A model generated the notes under the pieces. It saw only the letters and a program-made list of their open reading frames with translations. It had not been told where the DNA came from and made no database searches. Shown piece by piece: positions 19,190 through 29,179 of a stretch of DNA of 64,000 nt. Position 1 is the stretch's first letter, and each line of letters starts with the position of its first letter. The position numbers were made by a program, and so were the translations under genes. Source of the stretch: Lactococcus allomyrinae (lineage in GTDB: Bacteria; Bacillota; Bacilli; Lactobacillales; Streptococcaceae); assembly GCF_003627095.1 (NCBI RefSeq), contig NZ_CP032627.1, positions 620,001 through 684,000 on the forward strand, in the 5' to 3' direction.

Positions 19190-19903
19190 TTAAAGTGGTT
19201 TTTTAGCTGGCAATCCAGCTTTTCTAGGATATTTTTTCGGTGTTTCTTTTTTCTTTTCAATGATAGCAATATGCCGTTCATCACCATTTGGCAATTCATA
19301 AGCGATTTCTTTGATGAATTTACTTCCGAGGATGGCAATGGCATTTTTTGCCTCTGATAACTCTTCTGTGAATTGGCTGGCTTTCAGCGATAGAAGACGA
19401 CCATCTTTCTTTAAAAATGGAATGGTGAATTCCGATAAGACCGAAAGTCTTGCCACAGCACGAGCCGTAACTAAGTCAAACTGTCCACGATAGTGCGGGT
19501 TTTGGCCAAAATCTTCCGCCCGTCCATGAAGTAGAGTTACCTCTTTAAGTCCTAGCTCATCTGTCAGTACTGACAGAAAATTGATCCGCTTTTGTAAGCT
19601 GTCAATGATCGTTACTTTTAATGACGGGAAAATTATTTTCATCGGTAAGCTAGGAAAACCAGCCCCAGCGCCAATATCAAGAAGAGTAGTCGCATCGTCA
19701 GCAATAACATCATACAAAATTGGAGCAATTGAATCATAAAAATGTTTTAAATAGACATCTGATTGCTCGGTAATTGCAGTCAGATTGATTTTCTCATTCC
19801 ACTCAACAAGTAACTCAAAATAGCGTTGGAACTGCTCTTTTTGGTGTTCAGAAAGTATAATATTAAATTCTGTAAGTAGCGACAAAAATTCATCAGGGGT
19901 CAT
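19190..19903 (-). CDS. rsmG: 16S rRNA (guanine-527-N7)-methyltransferase
   Basis: A 237-residue SAM-dependent methyltransferase with [15 protein letters not shown] (SAM site) and [13 protein letters not shown] near the start. The tail is basic ([20 protein letters not shown]). It is the last gene of a minus-strand operon and overlaps dmkB by four bases (ATGA). The gene contains a perfect CTGTCAGTACTGACAG (19561-19576), translated LSVLTD. Confidence 0.93.
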   Translation of the reverse strand: MTPDEFLSLLTEFNIILSEHQKEQFQRYFELLVEWNEKINLTAITEQSDVYLKHFYDSIAPILYDVIADDATTLLDIGAGAGFPSLPMKIIFPSLKVTIIDSLQKRINFLSVLTDELGLKEVTLLHGRAEDFGQNPHYRGQFDLVTARAVARLSVLSEFTIPFLKKDGRLLSLKASQFTEELSEAKNAIAILGSKFIKEIAYELPNGDERHIAIIEKKKETPKKYPRKAGLPAKKPL

Positions 19904-20859
19904 AAAGTCCGCTCCAAAAGTTTTCTAGTAATTTCTTTAATCATTTCTCTATTTTCGCTTTTTGGTAACTTTTCAATAAGTTCCAGAGCAGCAGTAGTAT
20001 AAGATTTTGCAAGATTTTTTGTTTCAGCTAATGCTTGTGAGCTTTTGATAAATTCATCCACAGCTTCAAAATTTTCATCTCTAATCCAGACAGACACTTG
20101 ATTAAAATCTTCACGCAAAGCAAAAAGGACAGGTGCAGAATAAATGCCTTGTCTGATGTCCTCAAGTACAGGTTTACCCAAAACACCACTTGTAGAAGCA
20201 TAATCAAGATAATCATCCATAATCTGAAAGGCAATGCCGATGTTCATCCCAATCTTATAAGATAAACTAGAAAGACGATTCTTTTTGGCAATTAAAGGTG
20301 CGATAGAAGCAGACATAGCAAAGAGTTCGCCCGTTTTCCCAGAAATATTTTCGATGTAATCTTCAAGCGATTGTTCAAGGTCAAAATGTTTGTTTAACTG
20401 GCCTAATTCACCACCTAGTAATCGCTCAATTGAACCAAGATTTTTTGTCAAATTTGTTAATTCTAAAGAATACTCAGACATCAATTTAAAAACGGCAACA
20501 AAAAGATAGTCACCTGCATAAACGGCAACTTCAGAGCCATATTTTGCGGATATTGTCGCAACTCCTCGCCTAGTCGTCGCTTTATCAACAACATCATCAT
20601 GAACCAAAGTTGCGGTGTGCAACATCTCCACGCTTGCTGCTAAGGCTAATTTCTCTTTCTCGTCTAACTCTGTAAAGTCAGCAAAAAGCAACAAATAAGC
20701 GGGACGAAGCATTTTACCTCCCGCATCAAAAATATCAAAAATCGCCGACTTAATCGACTCATTTTTGATTGAAATTTGACTTTTCATCAATTTCTGCACT
20801 TTTGAAAGTTGCTTTCCAAGTACTGGATAATCTTTCCAAATTGTGTTTTTTACGTCCAT
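19900..20859 (-). CDS. dmkB: Polyprenyl diphosphate synthase, DmkB/HepT-like
   Basis: A trans-prenyl synthase building the menaquinone side chain. The 319 residues have the two aspartate-rich motifs, [14 protein letters not shown] and [12 protein letters not shown]. It lies directly after eetB with a 10-base overlap; in Listeria and Lactiplantibacillus, DmkB, EetB and EetA sit in the flavin-based extracellular electron transfer locus. The role in quinone supply for respiration or electron export is inferred. Confidence 0.85.
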   Translation of the reverse strand: MDVKNTIWKDYPVLGKQLSKVQKLMKSQISIKNESIKSAIFDIFDAGGKMLRPAYLLLFADFTELDEKEKLALAASVEMLHTATLVHDDVVDKATTRRGVATISAKYGSEVAVYAGDYLFVAVFKLMSEYSLELTNLTKNLGSIERLLGGELGQLNKHFDLEQSLEDYIENISGKTGELFAMSASIAPLIAKKNRLSSLSYKIGMNIGIAFQIMDDYLDYASTSGVLGKPVLEDIRQGIYSAPVLFALREDFNQVSVWIRDENFEAVDEFIKSSQALAETKNLAKSYTTAALELIEKLPKSENREMIKEITRKLLERTL

Positions 20860-21380
20860 TGTTTACTTTCTTTGATAAATAATTCCTGTATTGGTTTGAC
20901 TCGCGTAATTAATTGATTACCACCAATTCCTATTGCAAACCCAGCTAACATCCCAAAAAAAGCCAGCCAGGGTAAATATAGCATGACAGAGGCAGCCTTT
21001 GCTAGAAAAGCTGCGACGACAAGTTGACCAAAATTATGAAAAAAGCCGCCAACAACTGATATTCCAATTAATGAAACTAACTTGGGTCCAAATTGTTTCA
21101 TGAGGTACATTGCAAGAAGAGATAATATTCCTCCAGCAAAAGAATAAAGAAACACAGAAAAGCCTGTGAACAGCGCAGTAATAAGTAAACGAAGAATCTC
21201 CATTACCCAAACTTTACGCCAATTCAAAGTGAAAATAGCAATAATCATCACTAAATTGGCAAGACCAATTTTGGCTCCAGGAGCAAATGCAAAAAAAGGT
21301 GGAAACATATTTTCGATGATTCCCATAACAACAGCGACAGCTGTCAATAGGGAAACGTAGACATATTCTTTAATATTCAT
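20850..21380 (-). CDS. eetB: EetB-like Gx transporter (heptaprenyl diphosphate synthase component I family)
   Basis: A 176-residue membrane protein with five or six hydrophobic segments, starting MNIKEYVYVSLLTAVAVVMG and containing FAPGAKIGLANLVMI, a hallmark of the Gx/ECF-S-like family once called heptaprenyl diphosphate synthase component I. In FLEET loci EetB helps flavin or electron export. It overlaps eetA by four bases and dmkB by ten. Confidence 0.8.
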   Translation of the reverse strand: MNIKEYVYVSLLTAVAVVMGIIENMFPPFFAFAPGAKIGLANLVMIIAIFTLNWRKVWVMEILRLLITALFTGFSVFLYSFAGGILSLLAMYLMKQFGPKLVSLIGISVVGGFFHNFGQLVVAAFLAKAASVMLYLPWLAFFGMLAGFAIGIGGNQLITRVKPIQELFIKESKQWT

Positions 21381-21784
21381 GCTGTGTAATCCACCTGATT
21401 ATCTTTTTTACCACTCATCACTTCAATGACAAGGTTGTGAGGAAGACAAACAGCAGTTTCTCCCACATTTGAAATCCAACCTCGATGAACAGCAATTTGG
21501 TCAGGAGAATTATCGGCCTTATCTCGAATTTTTCCATCAAGGACTTGGATTTTATTCCAATTACCATTTTTTGCCCGATAAGTCCAAGTTTGATTTTTTG
21601 TTAAATCAAAAGTTTTGATTACCTTTCCATTCACACGCACCTGTGCTTCAGCTCCAGCTTGGTGACTGGTTAGGAAAAAAAGAGTAGAAAAAGAAGCGAT
21701 AAACAATACGAAAATAATGACAAAATCTAGAGGTTTAATCTTTATATTTTTAAAAAACAGTATCGTATTTTTAAGGAATTTCAT
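21377..21784 (-). CDS. eetA: EetA-like NusG domain II protein
   Basis: A 135-residue protein with a short basic N-terminus, one membrane anchor (FVIIFVLFIASFSTLFFLTS), and an extracytoplasmic NusG domain II (from about residue 48), ending with GWISNVGETAVCLPHNLVIE. This is the EetA architecture of extracellular electron transfer loci. ATG 21784 has no ribosome-binding site and lies only nine bases from a perfect extended -10, so translation may be leaderless. Confidence 0.78.
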   Translation of the reverse strand: MKFLKNTILFFKNIKIKPLDFVIIFVLFIASFSTLFFLTSHQAGAEAQVRVNGKVIKTFDLTKNQTWTYRAKNGNWNKIQVLDGKIRDKADNSPDQIAVHRGWISNVGETAVCLPHNLVIEVMSGKKDNQVDYTA

Positions 21785-21793
21785 TATTGAACT

Positions 21794-21802
21794 ATTATAG
21801 CA
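21794..21802 (-). promoter_or_regulatory. Extended -10 promoter almost touching the eetA start
   Basis: Minus-strand TGCTATAAT occupies 21802-21794, and the eetA ATG begins at 21784. Initiation about seven bases beyond the -10 would leave a two- or three-base leader. A weak -35 (GTGAAA) is 17 bases upstream. Confidence 0.6.
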
Positions 21803-21831
21803 AAATTGATGAAATTTTTCACGAAATCTGC

Positions 21832-21861
21832 AAAAAGAAAGCGCCTTGAGGGCAACTTTCT
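21832..21861 (-). terminator. Terminator of gpsA-galU
   Basis: On the minus strand AAGAAAGTTGCCC..GGCGCTTTCTT forms a stem followed by TTTTT, starting at the galU stop codon. Confidence 0.75.
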
Positions 21862-22799
21862 TATTTTTTATTGGTTAATGGAACCTTAGTATTTGATTGT
21901 TTAGTGAGTTCTTGAGCTTTAGCGATAATATAAGCTTTCAAATCTTCGCTAATTTGAGGGTGTTCAAGTCCATATTCAATAGTTGTTTCAACAAAACCAA
22001 ACTTGTCTCCAACATCATAACGTTTTCCAGTAAATTCATGTGCAAAAACACGTTGAGTTTTGTTCAGGCGTTCGATGGCATCAGTTAATTGAATTTCGTT
22101 ACCTGCACCTGGTGCTTGTGACTCTAATACATCAAAAATCTCAGGTGTTAAGAGATAGCGACCAATGATTGCTAAGTCAGAAGGTGCTTCTTCAACTTTT
22201 GGCTTTTCAACGAAATGATTGACATTATAAAGTCCTTTAGAGACTTCGCCATCAGGTGCAATAACACCATATTTATCAACATCTTCATGAGGGACTTTCA
22301 TTACAGCAATAGTAGAAGCGTGAGTTTTTTCGTAATCGGAGATAAGCTCTTTAGTAAGTGGAGTACCTTCACCATTGATATTCATCAAATCATCCCCAAG
22401 CATGACAACAAAAGGTTCATTTCCGACAAAAGCCTTAGCTTGAAGTACAGCATGGCCTAAACCTTTTGGATGAGATTGACGGATAAAGTGAAGATTAATG
22501 TCTGTGGTTTCTTCAACGAGTTTTAATAATTCAGTTTTACCCTTTTCCAGTAAATTTTGCTCAAGTTCAAGATTGGAGTCAAAATGGTCTTCAATAGGAC
22601 GCTTTGCCTTACCTGTAACAATCAAAATATCTTCAATGCCTGATTTTAAGGCTTCTTCAACAATAAATTGGATTGTGGGTTTGTCAACGATTGGAAGCAT
22701 TTCTTTTGCCATTGCTTTTGTTGCAGGCAAGAAACGAGTACCTAAACCTGCCGCAGGAATAACAGCCTTACGGACTTTTCTAGCTTTAGTTTGATTCAT
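21861..22799 (-). CDS. galU: UTP-glucose-1-phosphate uridylyltransferase
   Basis: Makes UDP-glucose for wall polysaccharide and galactose metabolism. The 312-residue product has [20 protein letters not shown] (nucleotide site) and VEKP and [10 protein letters not shown] motifs. In lactococci the equivalent gene (hasC/galU) follows gpsA, as here, 70 bases downstream of it. Confidence 0.93.
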   Translation of the reverse strand: MNQTKARKVRKAVIPAAGLGTRFLPATKAMAKEMLPIVDKPTIQFIVEEALKSGIEDILIVTGKAKRPIEDHFDSNLELEQNLLEKGKTELLKLVEETTDINLHFIRQSHPKGLGHAVLQAKAFVGNEPFVVMLGDDLMNINGEGTPLTKELISDYEKTHASTIAVMKVPHEDVDKYGVIAPDGEVSKGLYNVNHFVEKPKVEEAPSDLAIIGRYLLTPEIFDVLESQAPGAGNEIQLTDAIERLNKTQRVFAHEFTGKRYDVGDKFGFVETTIEYGLEHPQISEDLKAYIIAKAQELTKQSNTKVPLTNKK

Positions 22800-22869
22800 A
22801 AGATATAGAAGCTCCTTTTTTGTAAACAGTTACAAATATAACATATTTTATTTGTATTCACAAGATATG

Positions 22870-23889
22870 TCAATTGGTGAATTCATTTTCTGCTCGTGTT
22901 TCTCGGCGCATAATGTCAAGAATACCAACTTTAGCATCAAGTCCTTCATATAAAACTTTATAAATAGTTTCAGTGATTGGCATATCAATATTAAGTTGTT
23001 GTGCTAATTCATAAGCGGCTTTTGTTGTTGAAACACCTTCAATAATCATACCCATATTGCGCTCAACATCTTCAAGCTTTTCTCCACGACCAAGTGCATC
23101 TCCAGCGCGCCAATTTCGCGAGTGAACGGAAGTTCCTGTGACGATGAGATCGCCAACCCCAGAAAGTCCACTATAAGTTAAAGGTTCAGCACCCATTGCT
23201 ACACCGAGACGTGTAATCTCGGTAAGCCCGCGTGTGATGATTGCGGCTTTTGCATTATCTCCAAATCCAAGACCGTGAAGAGCACCAGCACCAACGGCAA
23301 TGATATTTTTAAGCGCACCCGCTGTTTCCACTCCAACCACATCAGTATTGGTATAAAGGCGGAAGTAGTCATTACTAAAAATATTTTGTGCATATTTTGC
23401 TTCGTCATGATTTTTTGAAGCAGCAGAGATTAAAGTAATGTCCCGAACGATTGTTTCTTCGGCATGAGAAGGTCCAGATACAACTACAATTTCTCCACGA
23501 TATTCAGCAGGGATTTCTTCTTCAAGAATACTTGAAATACGGGCATGTGTTCCTTGCTCAAGACCTTTTGATGCGTGAAGAATATGGACTTTATGCTTTA
23601 AAACTTCGGCAAGTTGCTTGGCAACAAGGCGAGTAACTTTTGTAGGAACAACAAAAAGAATAGCATCAACTCCATCAATAGCTTCACTTAAATTTGTAAA
23701 TGCCTTGATTTTTTTATCTAAAATGACCTCTTTAAAATAACGTTGATTTGTATGTTGTTCATTAATTTCCGTAATTTGCTCTGGATTATTTCCCCAGATA
23801 CGTACTTCATGACCATTATCATTTAGGACTTGTGAAAGGGCAGTACCCCATGACCCTGGGCCTAGGACCGCGATTTTTTGTGGTTTCAT
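22870..23889 (-). CDS. gpsA: Glycerol-3-phosphate dehydrogenase [NAD(P)+]
   Basis: Reduces dihydroxyacetone phosphate to sn-glycerol 3-phosphate for phospholipids. The 339 residues show the Rossmann motif [22 protein letters not shown], the catalytic lysine in [13 protein letters not shown], and [11 protein letters not shown]. It is the first gene of a minus-strand pair with galU. Confidence 0.95.
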   Translation of the reverse strand: MKPQKIAVLGPGSWGTALSQVLNDNGHEVRIWGNNPEQITEINEQHTNQRYFKEVILDKKIKAFTNLSEAIDGVDAILFVVPTKVTRLVAKQLAEVLKHKVHILHASKGLEQGTHARISSILEEEIPAEYRGEIVVVSGPSHAEETIVRDITLISAASKNHDEAKYAQNIFSNDYFRLYTNTDVVGVETAGALKNIIAVGAGALHGLGFGDNAKAAIITRGLTEITRLGVAMGAEPLTYSGLSGVGDLIVTGTSVHSRNWRAGDALGRGEKLEDVERNMGMIIEGVSTTKAAYELAQQLNIDMPITETIYKVLYEGLDAKVGILDIMRRETRAENEFTN

Positions 23890-24082
23890 ATGAATGAGCC
23901 TCTCTCATAAGATGTGAAATAGCCGATTTTATTTACTATCACTTGTTTAGTATAAAAAAACAGACGCTTTCATGTATTTCTATTTCCCTTTCATTTTATC
24001 ATAAGCAAGATTAAAAATCAGCCCTAAGTATGATTTCACTATCCAAAAATGTGATAAAATATAGATATAGCCTGATAGGGCT

Positions 24083-24201
24083 AGTTTGAAGTGAATACTT
24101 CATTTTTTTAGAAAGATGTTAGTACTAACGAAAACAGAGCTGAGTGCTGTTTGTTTTACCACCATAGATGGAAAAATTAGTAGGCACTTGCTAAAATAAA
24201 A
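24083..24201 (+). repeat. Dispersed repeat family A, degenerate short copy in the xpaC leader
   Basis: TTTGAAGTGAATACTTCAT matches the family A start, and GGCACTTGCTAAAATAAAA matches its end. The middle is shortened and holds a GTTAGTACTAAC palindrome (24118-24129). It lies between a possible promoter (TGATAAAAT, 24052-24060) and xpaC, so it would be transcribed as a leader. The rest of the 23890-24256 gap shows nothing else. Confidence 0.55.
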
Positions 24202-24256
24202 ATGAATTTGAAATTAGAAACTTGTGAGAACAGGACGCAAGCAGGAGGAAAAAAAT

Positions 24257-24880
24257 ATGCCAGTCAGTTTGTTTATGAATCATCAAGGAATGATGGCGGG
24301 TGGTGGACATTGGGGAGTTGTGAACATGATTTTTGGTTTGATTCTCTTTTTCTTGATTGTAAAAATGATTATTGGTATTGGCTTTATGCGCAAAAATCGT
24401 CGTGAGGAACGTGGAGGTTATAAGGATAAATCAATGAGTTTGAAAGAAAATATGGAACGTTACCATGAAGCAGGACTTTCTGATAGCGATATCAAGATTT
24501 TACGTGAAAATTTGGCTGAAGCAAAAGCAAATATTGAAACTTGGGAAACACATCAAAAGAAAGATGATGATTTACAAGTTGTTGAGTCTGTAACAGGTGG
24601 GCTTGACTCAAGTAAACAAACTTTCAGATATATTGTGCAAAATCCTCAAGAGCTGACAAAGCAAAATGAGTTTCTATACAAAAACTTACCAAATATGGTC
24701 AAACTGACAGAAAAATTCATTGAGATGAAAAAGCAATCTGTAAGAACTGATGATATTAAACGTGATTTGGATGAAACGTTATTACTGATTAAAACTTTGT
24801 CAGGAGCAATTTCAAAAAATTATCATGAAATTCTTATGGATGATGTTAATGTGATTAAACATCAAGTGAATTTTGACTGA
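24257..24880 (+). CDS. xpaC: XpaC family membrane protein
   Basis: A 207-residue XpaC-family protein (named for 5-bromo-4-chloroindolyl phosphate hydrolysis). An unusual Met/Gly/His-rich N-terminus (MPVSLFMNHQGMMAGGGHWG) precedes one membrane segment (MIFGLILFFLIVKMIIGIGF) and a long helical cytoplasmic domain. ATG 24257 follows AGGAGG. In Bacilli xpaC is paired with a TelA gene, exactly as here. The pair is linked to tolerance of toxic anions and cell-envelope agents, with an unknown mechanism. Confidence 0.8.
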   Translation: MPVSLFMNHQGMMAGGGHWGVVNMIFGLILFFLIVKMIIGIGFMRKNRREERGGYKDKSMSLKENMERYHEAGLSDSDIKILRENLAEAKANIETWETHQKKDDDLQVVESVTGGLDSSKQTFRYIVQNPQELTKQNEFLYKNLPNMVKLTEKFIEMKKQSVRTDDIKRDLDETLLLIKTLSGAISKNYHEILMDDVNVIKHQVNFD

Positions 24881-24954
24881 TAGCACAACCGATGCGTGTG
24901 ATTACTGTAAGTATTTATCAGCGAATAAAAGAGTTGTCAGCATAGCTGATAAGT

Positions 24955-24972
24955 CTGTCAGTATACTGACAG
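24955..24972. repeat. CTGTCAG palindrome between xpaC and telA
   Basis: CTGTCAGTATACTGACAG, perfect 7-base arms. It follows a partial copy (TGTCAGCATAGCTGATAA, 24935-24952). No T-run follows, so it is not a standard terminator. Confidence 0.75.
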
Positions 24973-25053
24973 AAATAAATTATTAAAAAATTCCTGTCAT
25001 TTTTGGCAGGAATCGTTTATAATTAAGAAAAATAGATAAAGGACAAAAAATTC

Positions 25054-26223
25054 ATGGAGAATCCGATTTTAGATGATTTACTAAATAATGATAAGGTCAT
25101 CAAAGATGCCGAGCAACTTGATGAACAGCAAAAGTCAGAAATTGTAGAGATGCATAAAAGCGCTTCCTTAGCGGCTGTTGACGCACTTTCACCTGAGGAG
25201 TTGGAAAAAGCAAAAGAACTTTCAAAACAGCTTGACGAAAATAGCGCACAGTCTGTCATTGCTTATGGAGCAAATGCGCAAGATAAAATTTCGGCTTTTT
25301 CGCAAAGTGTTTTAAATAAAGTACAAGCTCAAGACCTCGGAGAAGTGGGGATATCGCTGACAGACCTGATGTTTAACTTACAGCAAGCTAATCCTAATGA
25401 GTTAGTCGCGGAGAACAAAGGTTTGTTCACTAAGATGTTTGGAAAAGTTAAAAAATCAATTTTTGAGGTGACTCAAAAGTATCAAAAAATCGGGGCGGGA
25501 ATTGATAAGATTTCAGCAAAATTGAACAATGAACAACAGGGATTATTGCAAGATAATGAAACTTTGGACAAACTTTATGATGAAAATTTGAATTATTTTA
25601 AAGCGCTCAATGTTTTTATCGCAGGAGCGGAATTAAAAGTTCAGGAGTTGGATAATGAAACGTTGCCTAAGGCTCGCCTTGAAGCGCAGCAATCAACAGA
25701 TAATGCTCTCGTTGTCCAAAAAGTGAATGATTTGGAATCTTACAAAAATCGTTTGGAAAAACGTGCTCATGATTTACGTCTTGCTCGCCAGTTGACAATT
25801 CAACAAGCGCCTCAGATTAGACTGATTCAAAATACCAATCAAGAATTGGCAGAAAAGATTCAAACGTCAATCAATACAGCCATTCCGCTTTGGAAAAATC
25901 AAGTTGCGATTGCATTGACCTTGCTGAAGCAAAAAGATGCGTTGACGAGCCAGCGGATTGTTTCTGAGACGACAAATGATTTGCTCAAGAAAAATTCGGA
26001 GATGCTCAAAAATTCAACGATTGAAGCAGCTATTGAGAATGAACGTGGGTTAGTTGATATTGAAACATTGAAATTAACTCAACAAAATTTAGTAGATACG
26101 ATTCAAGAAACCATGCGTATCCAAGCTGATGGTCGTCAAAAACGTCAACAAGGTGAGATTGAAATGGCAAAAATGGAAGAAGAAATCAAAACAAAGCTTC
26201 TACAACTTTCTAATAAGCAATGA
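25054..26223 (+). CDS. telA: TelA/KlaA family toxic anion resistance protein
   Basis: A 389-residue, mostly alpha-helical cytoplasmic protein of the TelA family, recognisable from VIAYGANAQDKISAFSQSVL near the start and IPLWKNQVAIALTLLKQKDA in the conserved middle part. It follows xpaC by 173 bases, with its own possible -10 (TATAAT, about 25018). Homologues affect tellurite and envelope-antibiotic tolerance. Confidence 0.88.
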   Translation: MENPILDDLLNNDKVIKDAEQLDEQQKSEIVEMHKSASLAAVDALSPEELEKAKELSKQLDENSAQSVIAYGANAQDKISAFSQSVLNKVQAQDLGEVGISLTDLMFNLQQANPNELVAENKGLFTKMFGKVKKSIFEVTQKYQKIGAGIDKISAKLNNEQQGLLQDNETLDKLYDENLNYFKALNVFIAGAELKVQELDNETLPKARLEAQQSTDNALVVQKVNDLESYKNRLEKRAHDLRLARQLTIQQAPQIRLIQNTNQELAEKIQTSINTAIPLWKNQVAIALTLLKQKDALTSQRIVSETTNDLLKKNSEMLKNSTIEAAIENERGLVDIETLKLTQQNLVDTIQETMRIQADGRQKRQQGEIEMAKMEEEIKTKLLQLSNKQ

Positions 26224-26224
26224 C

Positions 26225-26256
26225 AAAAAGTCTGTCAGTATACTGACAGACTTTTT
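26225..26256 (+). terminator. Terminator of telA built on a CTGTCAG palindrome
   Basis: AAAAAGT-CTGTCAG-TATA-CTGACAG-ACTTTTT; the perfect palindrome is 26232-26249. Confidence 0.85.
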
Positions 26257-26302
26257 CAGTATGAAAGTAACTTCTGTCAGTTTAATTGGTATATACTTCT
26301 TA

Positions 26303-26331
26303 TTGACAGAAGGTAAAAATCGTGATAAAAT
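26303..26331 (+). promoter_or_regulatory. Promoter of nagA
   Basis: TTGACA (26303-26308), 17-base spacer, TAAAAT (26326-26331), with TG before the -10. It is a near-consensus promoter. TTGACAG also forms the right arm of a large-loop hairpin with CTGTCAG at 26274. Confidence 0.75.
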
Positions 26332-26340
26332 AAACTGAAA

Positions 26341-26435
26341 AAGAGCAAATTATTCAGAATGCAAGAAACTTGAGAAAAGTTAAAATTAGAATCTGCAAAA
26401 TTTTTTAGCACTCTAATTTTAATCCTGCATTGCTC
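26341..26435 (+). promoter_or_regulatory. Nested inverted repeats in the nagA leader
   Basis: An outer pair (GAGCAA..GAATGCA with TGCATTGCTC) encloses an inner pair (TTAAAATTAGA with TCTAATTTTAA). The 95-base segment could fold into one long transcribed stem upstream of the nagA ribosome-binding site. No known riboswitch class is recognised. Confidence 0.45.
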
Positions 26436-26458
26436 ATGTGTTAAACTAGGAGGATTTT

Positions 26459-27604
26459 ATGACTTATTACATCAAAGCTGACCAATTTTTCTATCCTTAT
26501 GAAATTAAAAAAGGTGGTTTTCTTGAAATTGTTGATGGAAAATTTGGTGACTGGACAGAAGAAATACCAACTTCCGCTGAAATTTTGGATTATTCTGGAA
26601 AATCTATTGCACCAGGACTTGTAGAAACACATATTCACGGATTTGGTGGGGCTGATGCACAAGATGCCGAAATTGAGGGAATCATGGGCACCATGTCTGA
26701 AGGGCTATTATCGGCTGGAGTTACTTCATTTCTACCTAGTCCATTGACAGATAATCATGAGGGATTAAAAGAAGTCTGTAGCGTTGTTGGCGAGCATTAC
26801 CAAGAAGCGCGTGGGGCCAAAGTACGCGGTATTTTCTTTGAAGGACCATTTTTCACAGAAGAACACAAAGGAGCGCAAAATCCTAAATATATGCGTGATG
26901 CGAAAATGTGGGAACTTGAAGATTGGCAAAATGCAGCACATGGGATGTTAAAAAAAGTCGGACTGGCACCTGAGCGTGAAGGTTCAGAGGAGTTTATCAG
27001 AAAAGCTACAGAATCAGGTGTAACCATTGCCCTTGGTCACTCCAATGCGACTTATAAACAAGCTGTAGCAGGAGTTCAAGCAGGTGCAACGATGTGGATT
27101 CATACATTCAATGGGATGTCAGGAATGACTCATCAAGAACCAGGGATGGTGGGGGCGATTCTAAACACGCCAAATACTTATGCTGAGCTTATTTGTGATG
27201 GTCATCATGTTCGCCCTGAAGCAGCAGAAATTGTGATGAAGATGAAGGGGGCTGACCATGTTGTTTTAATTACAGACTCGATGCGTGCAGCAGGACTACC
27301 AGATGGACCATATATGCTTGGTGAATACGAAGTTGAAGTACGTGATGGCGCAGCATGGCTTCCAACAGGTCGTCCCGCAGCTTCTATTTTAACATTGAAA
27401 ACAGCTGTAAAAAATGTTGTTGATTGGGGGATTGCAACTCCTGCCCAAGCGATTATGATGGCATCTTTAACTCCAGCTAAGTCAGTTAATATTGACGATG
27501 TTTGTGGCCAAATTAAAACGGGCTTGGACGCAGATTTCATTGTCCTTGATAGCGAAATGAACCTTGTTGCGACTTATCTTGATGGTCAAAAGAGATTCGG
27601 TTAA
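26459..27604 (+). CDS. nagA: N-acetylglucosamine-6-phosphate deacetylase
   Basis: Removes acetate from GlcNAc-6-P in amino-sugar recycling. The 381-residue amidohydrolase has ETHIHGFGGAD (metal site), ALGHSNATYKQA, CDGHHVRPEAAEI and the catalytic aspartate in LITDSMRAAGLPDG. The start follows AGGAGG. It is monocistronic between two terminators. Confidence 0.94.
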   Translation: MTYYIKADQFFYPYEIKKGGFLEIVDGKFGDWTEEIPTSAEILDYSGKSIAPGLVETHIHGFGGADAQDAEIEGIMGTMSEGLLSAGVTSFLPSPLTDNHEGLKEVCSVVGEHYQEARGAKVRGIFFEGPFFTEEHKGAQNPKYMRDAKMWELEDWQNAAHGMLKKVGLAPEREGSEEFIRKATESGVTIALGHSNATYKQAVAGVQAGATMWIHTFNGMSGMTHQEPGMVGAILNTPNTYAELICDGHHVRPEAAEIVMKMKGADHVVLITDSMRAAGLPDGPYMLGEYEVEVRDGAAWLPTGRPAASILTLKTAVKNVVDWGIATPAQAIMMASLTPAKSVNIDDVCGQIKTGLDADFIVLDSEMNLVATYLDGQKRFG

Positions 27605-27621
27605 GAACAAGTAATACTAAT

Positions 27622-27654
27622 AAAAGTCGAATATCGTTATGATATTCGGCTTTT
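27622..27654 (+). terminator. Terminator of nagA
   Basis: AAAAGTCGAATATC-gttat-GATATTCGGCTTTT. Confidence 0.85.
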
Positions 27655-29093
<1,439 letters not shown>

Positions 29094-29179
29094 GTTACTG
29101 CATTCTAGTTTCTAGTTAAGTGTTGAAGTACGCATAGCTAGAGACAGATAATAAAATCTTTTATAGGAGAAAACACATA

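Noticed and set aside
24202-24405. ORF starting just before xpaC in another frame
   Set aside because: It overlaps xpaC out of frame and lacks a ribosome-binding site.
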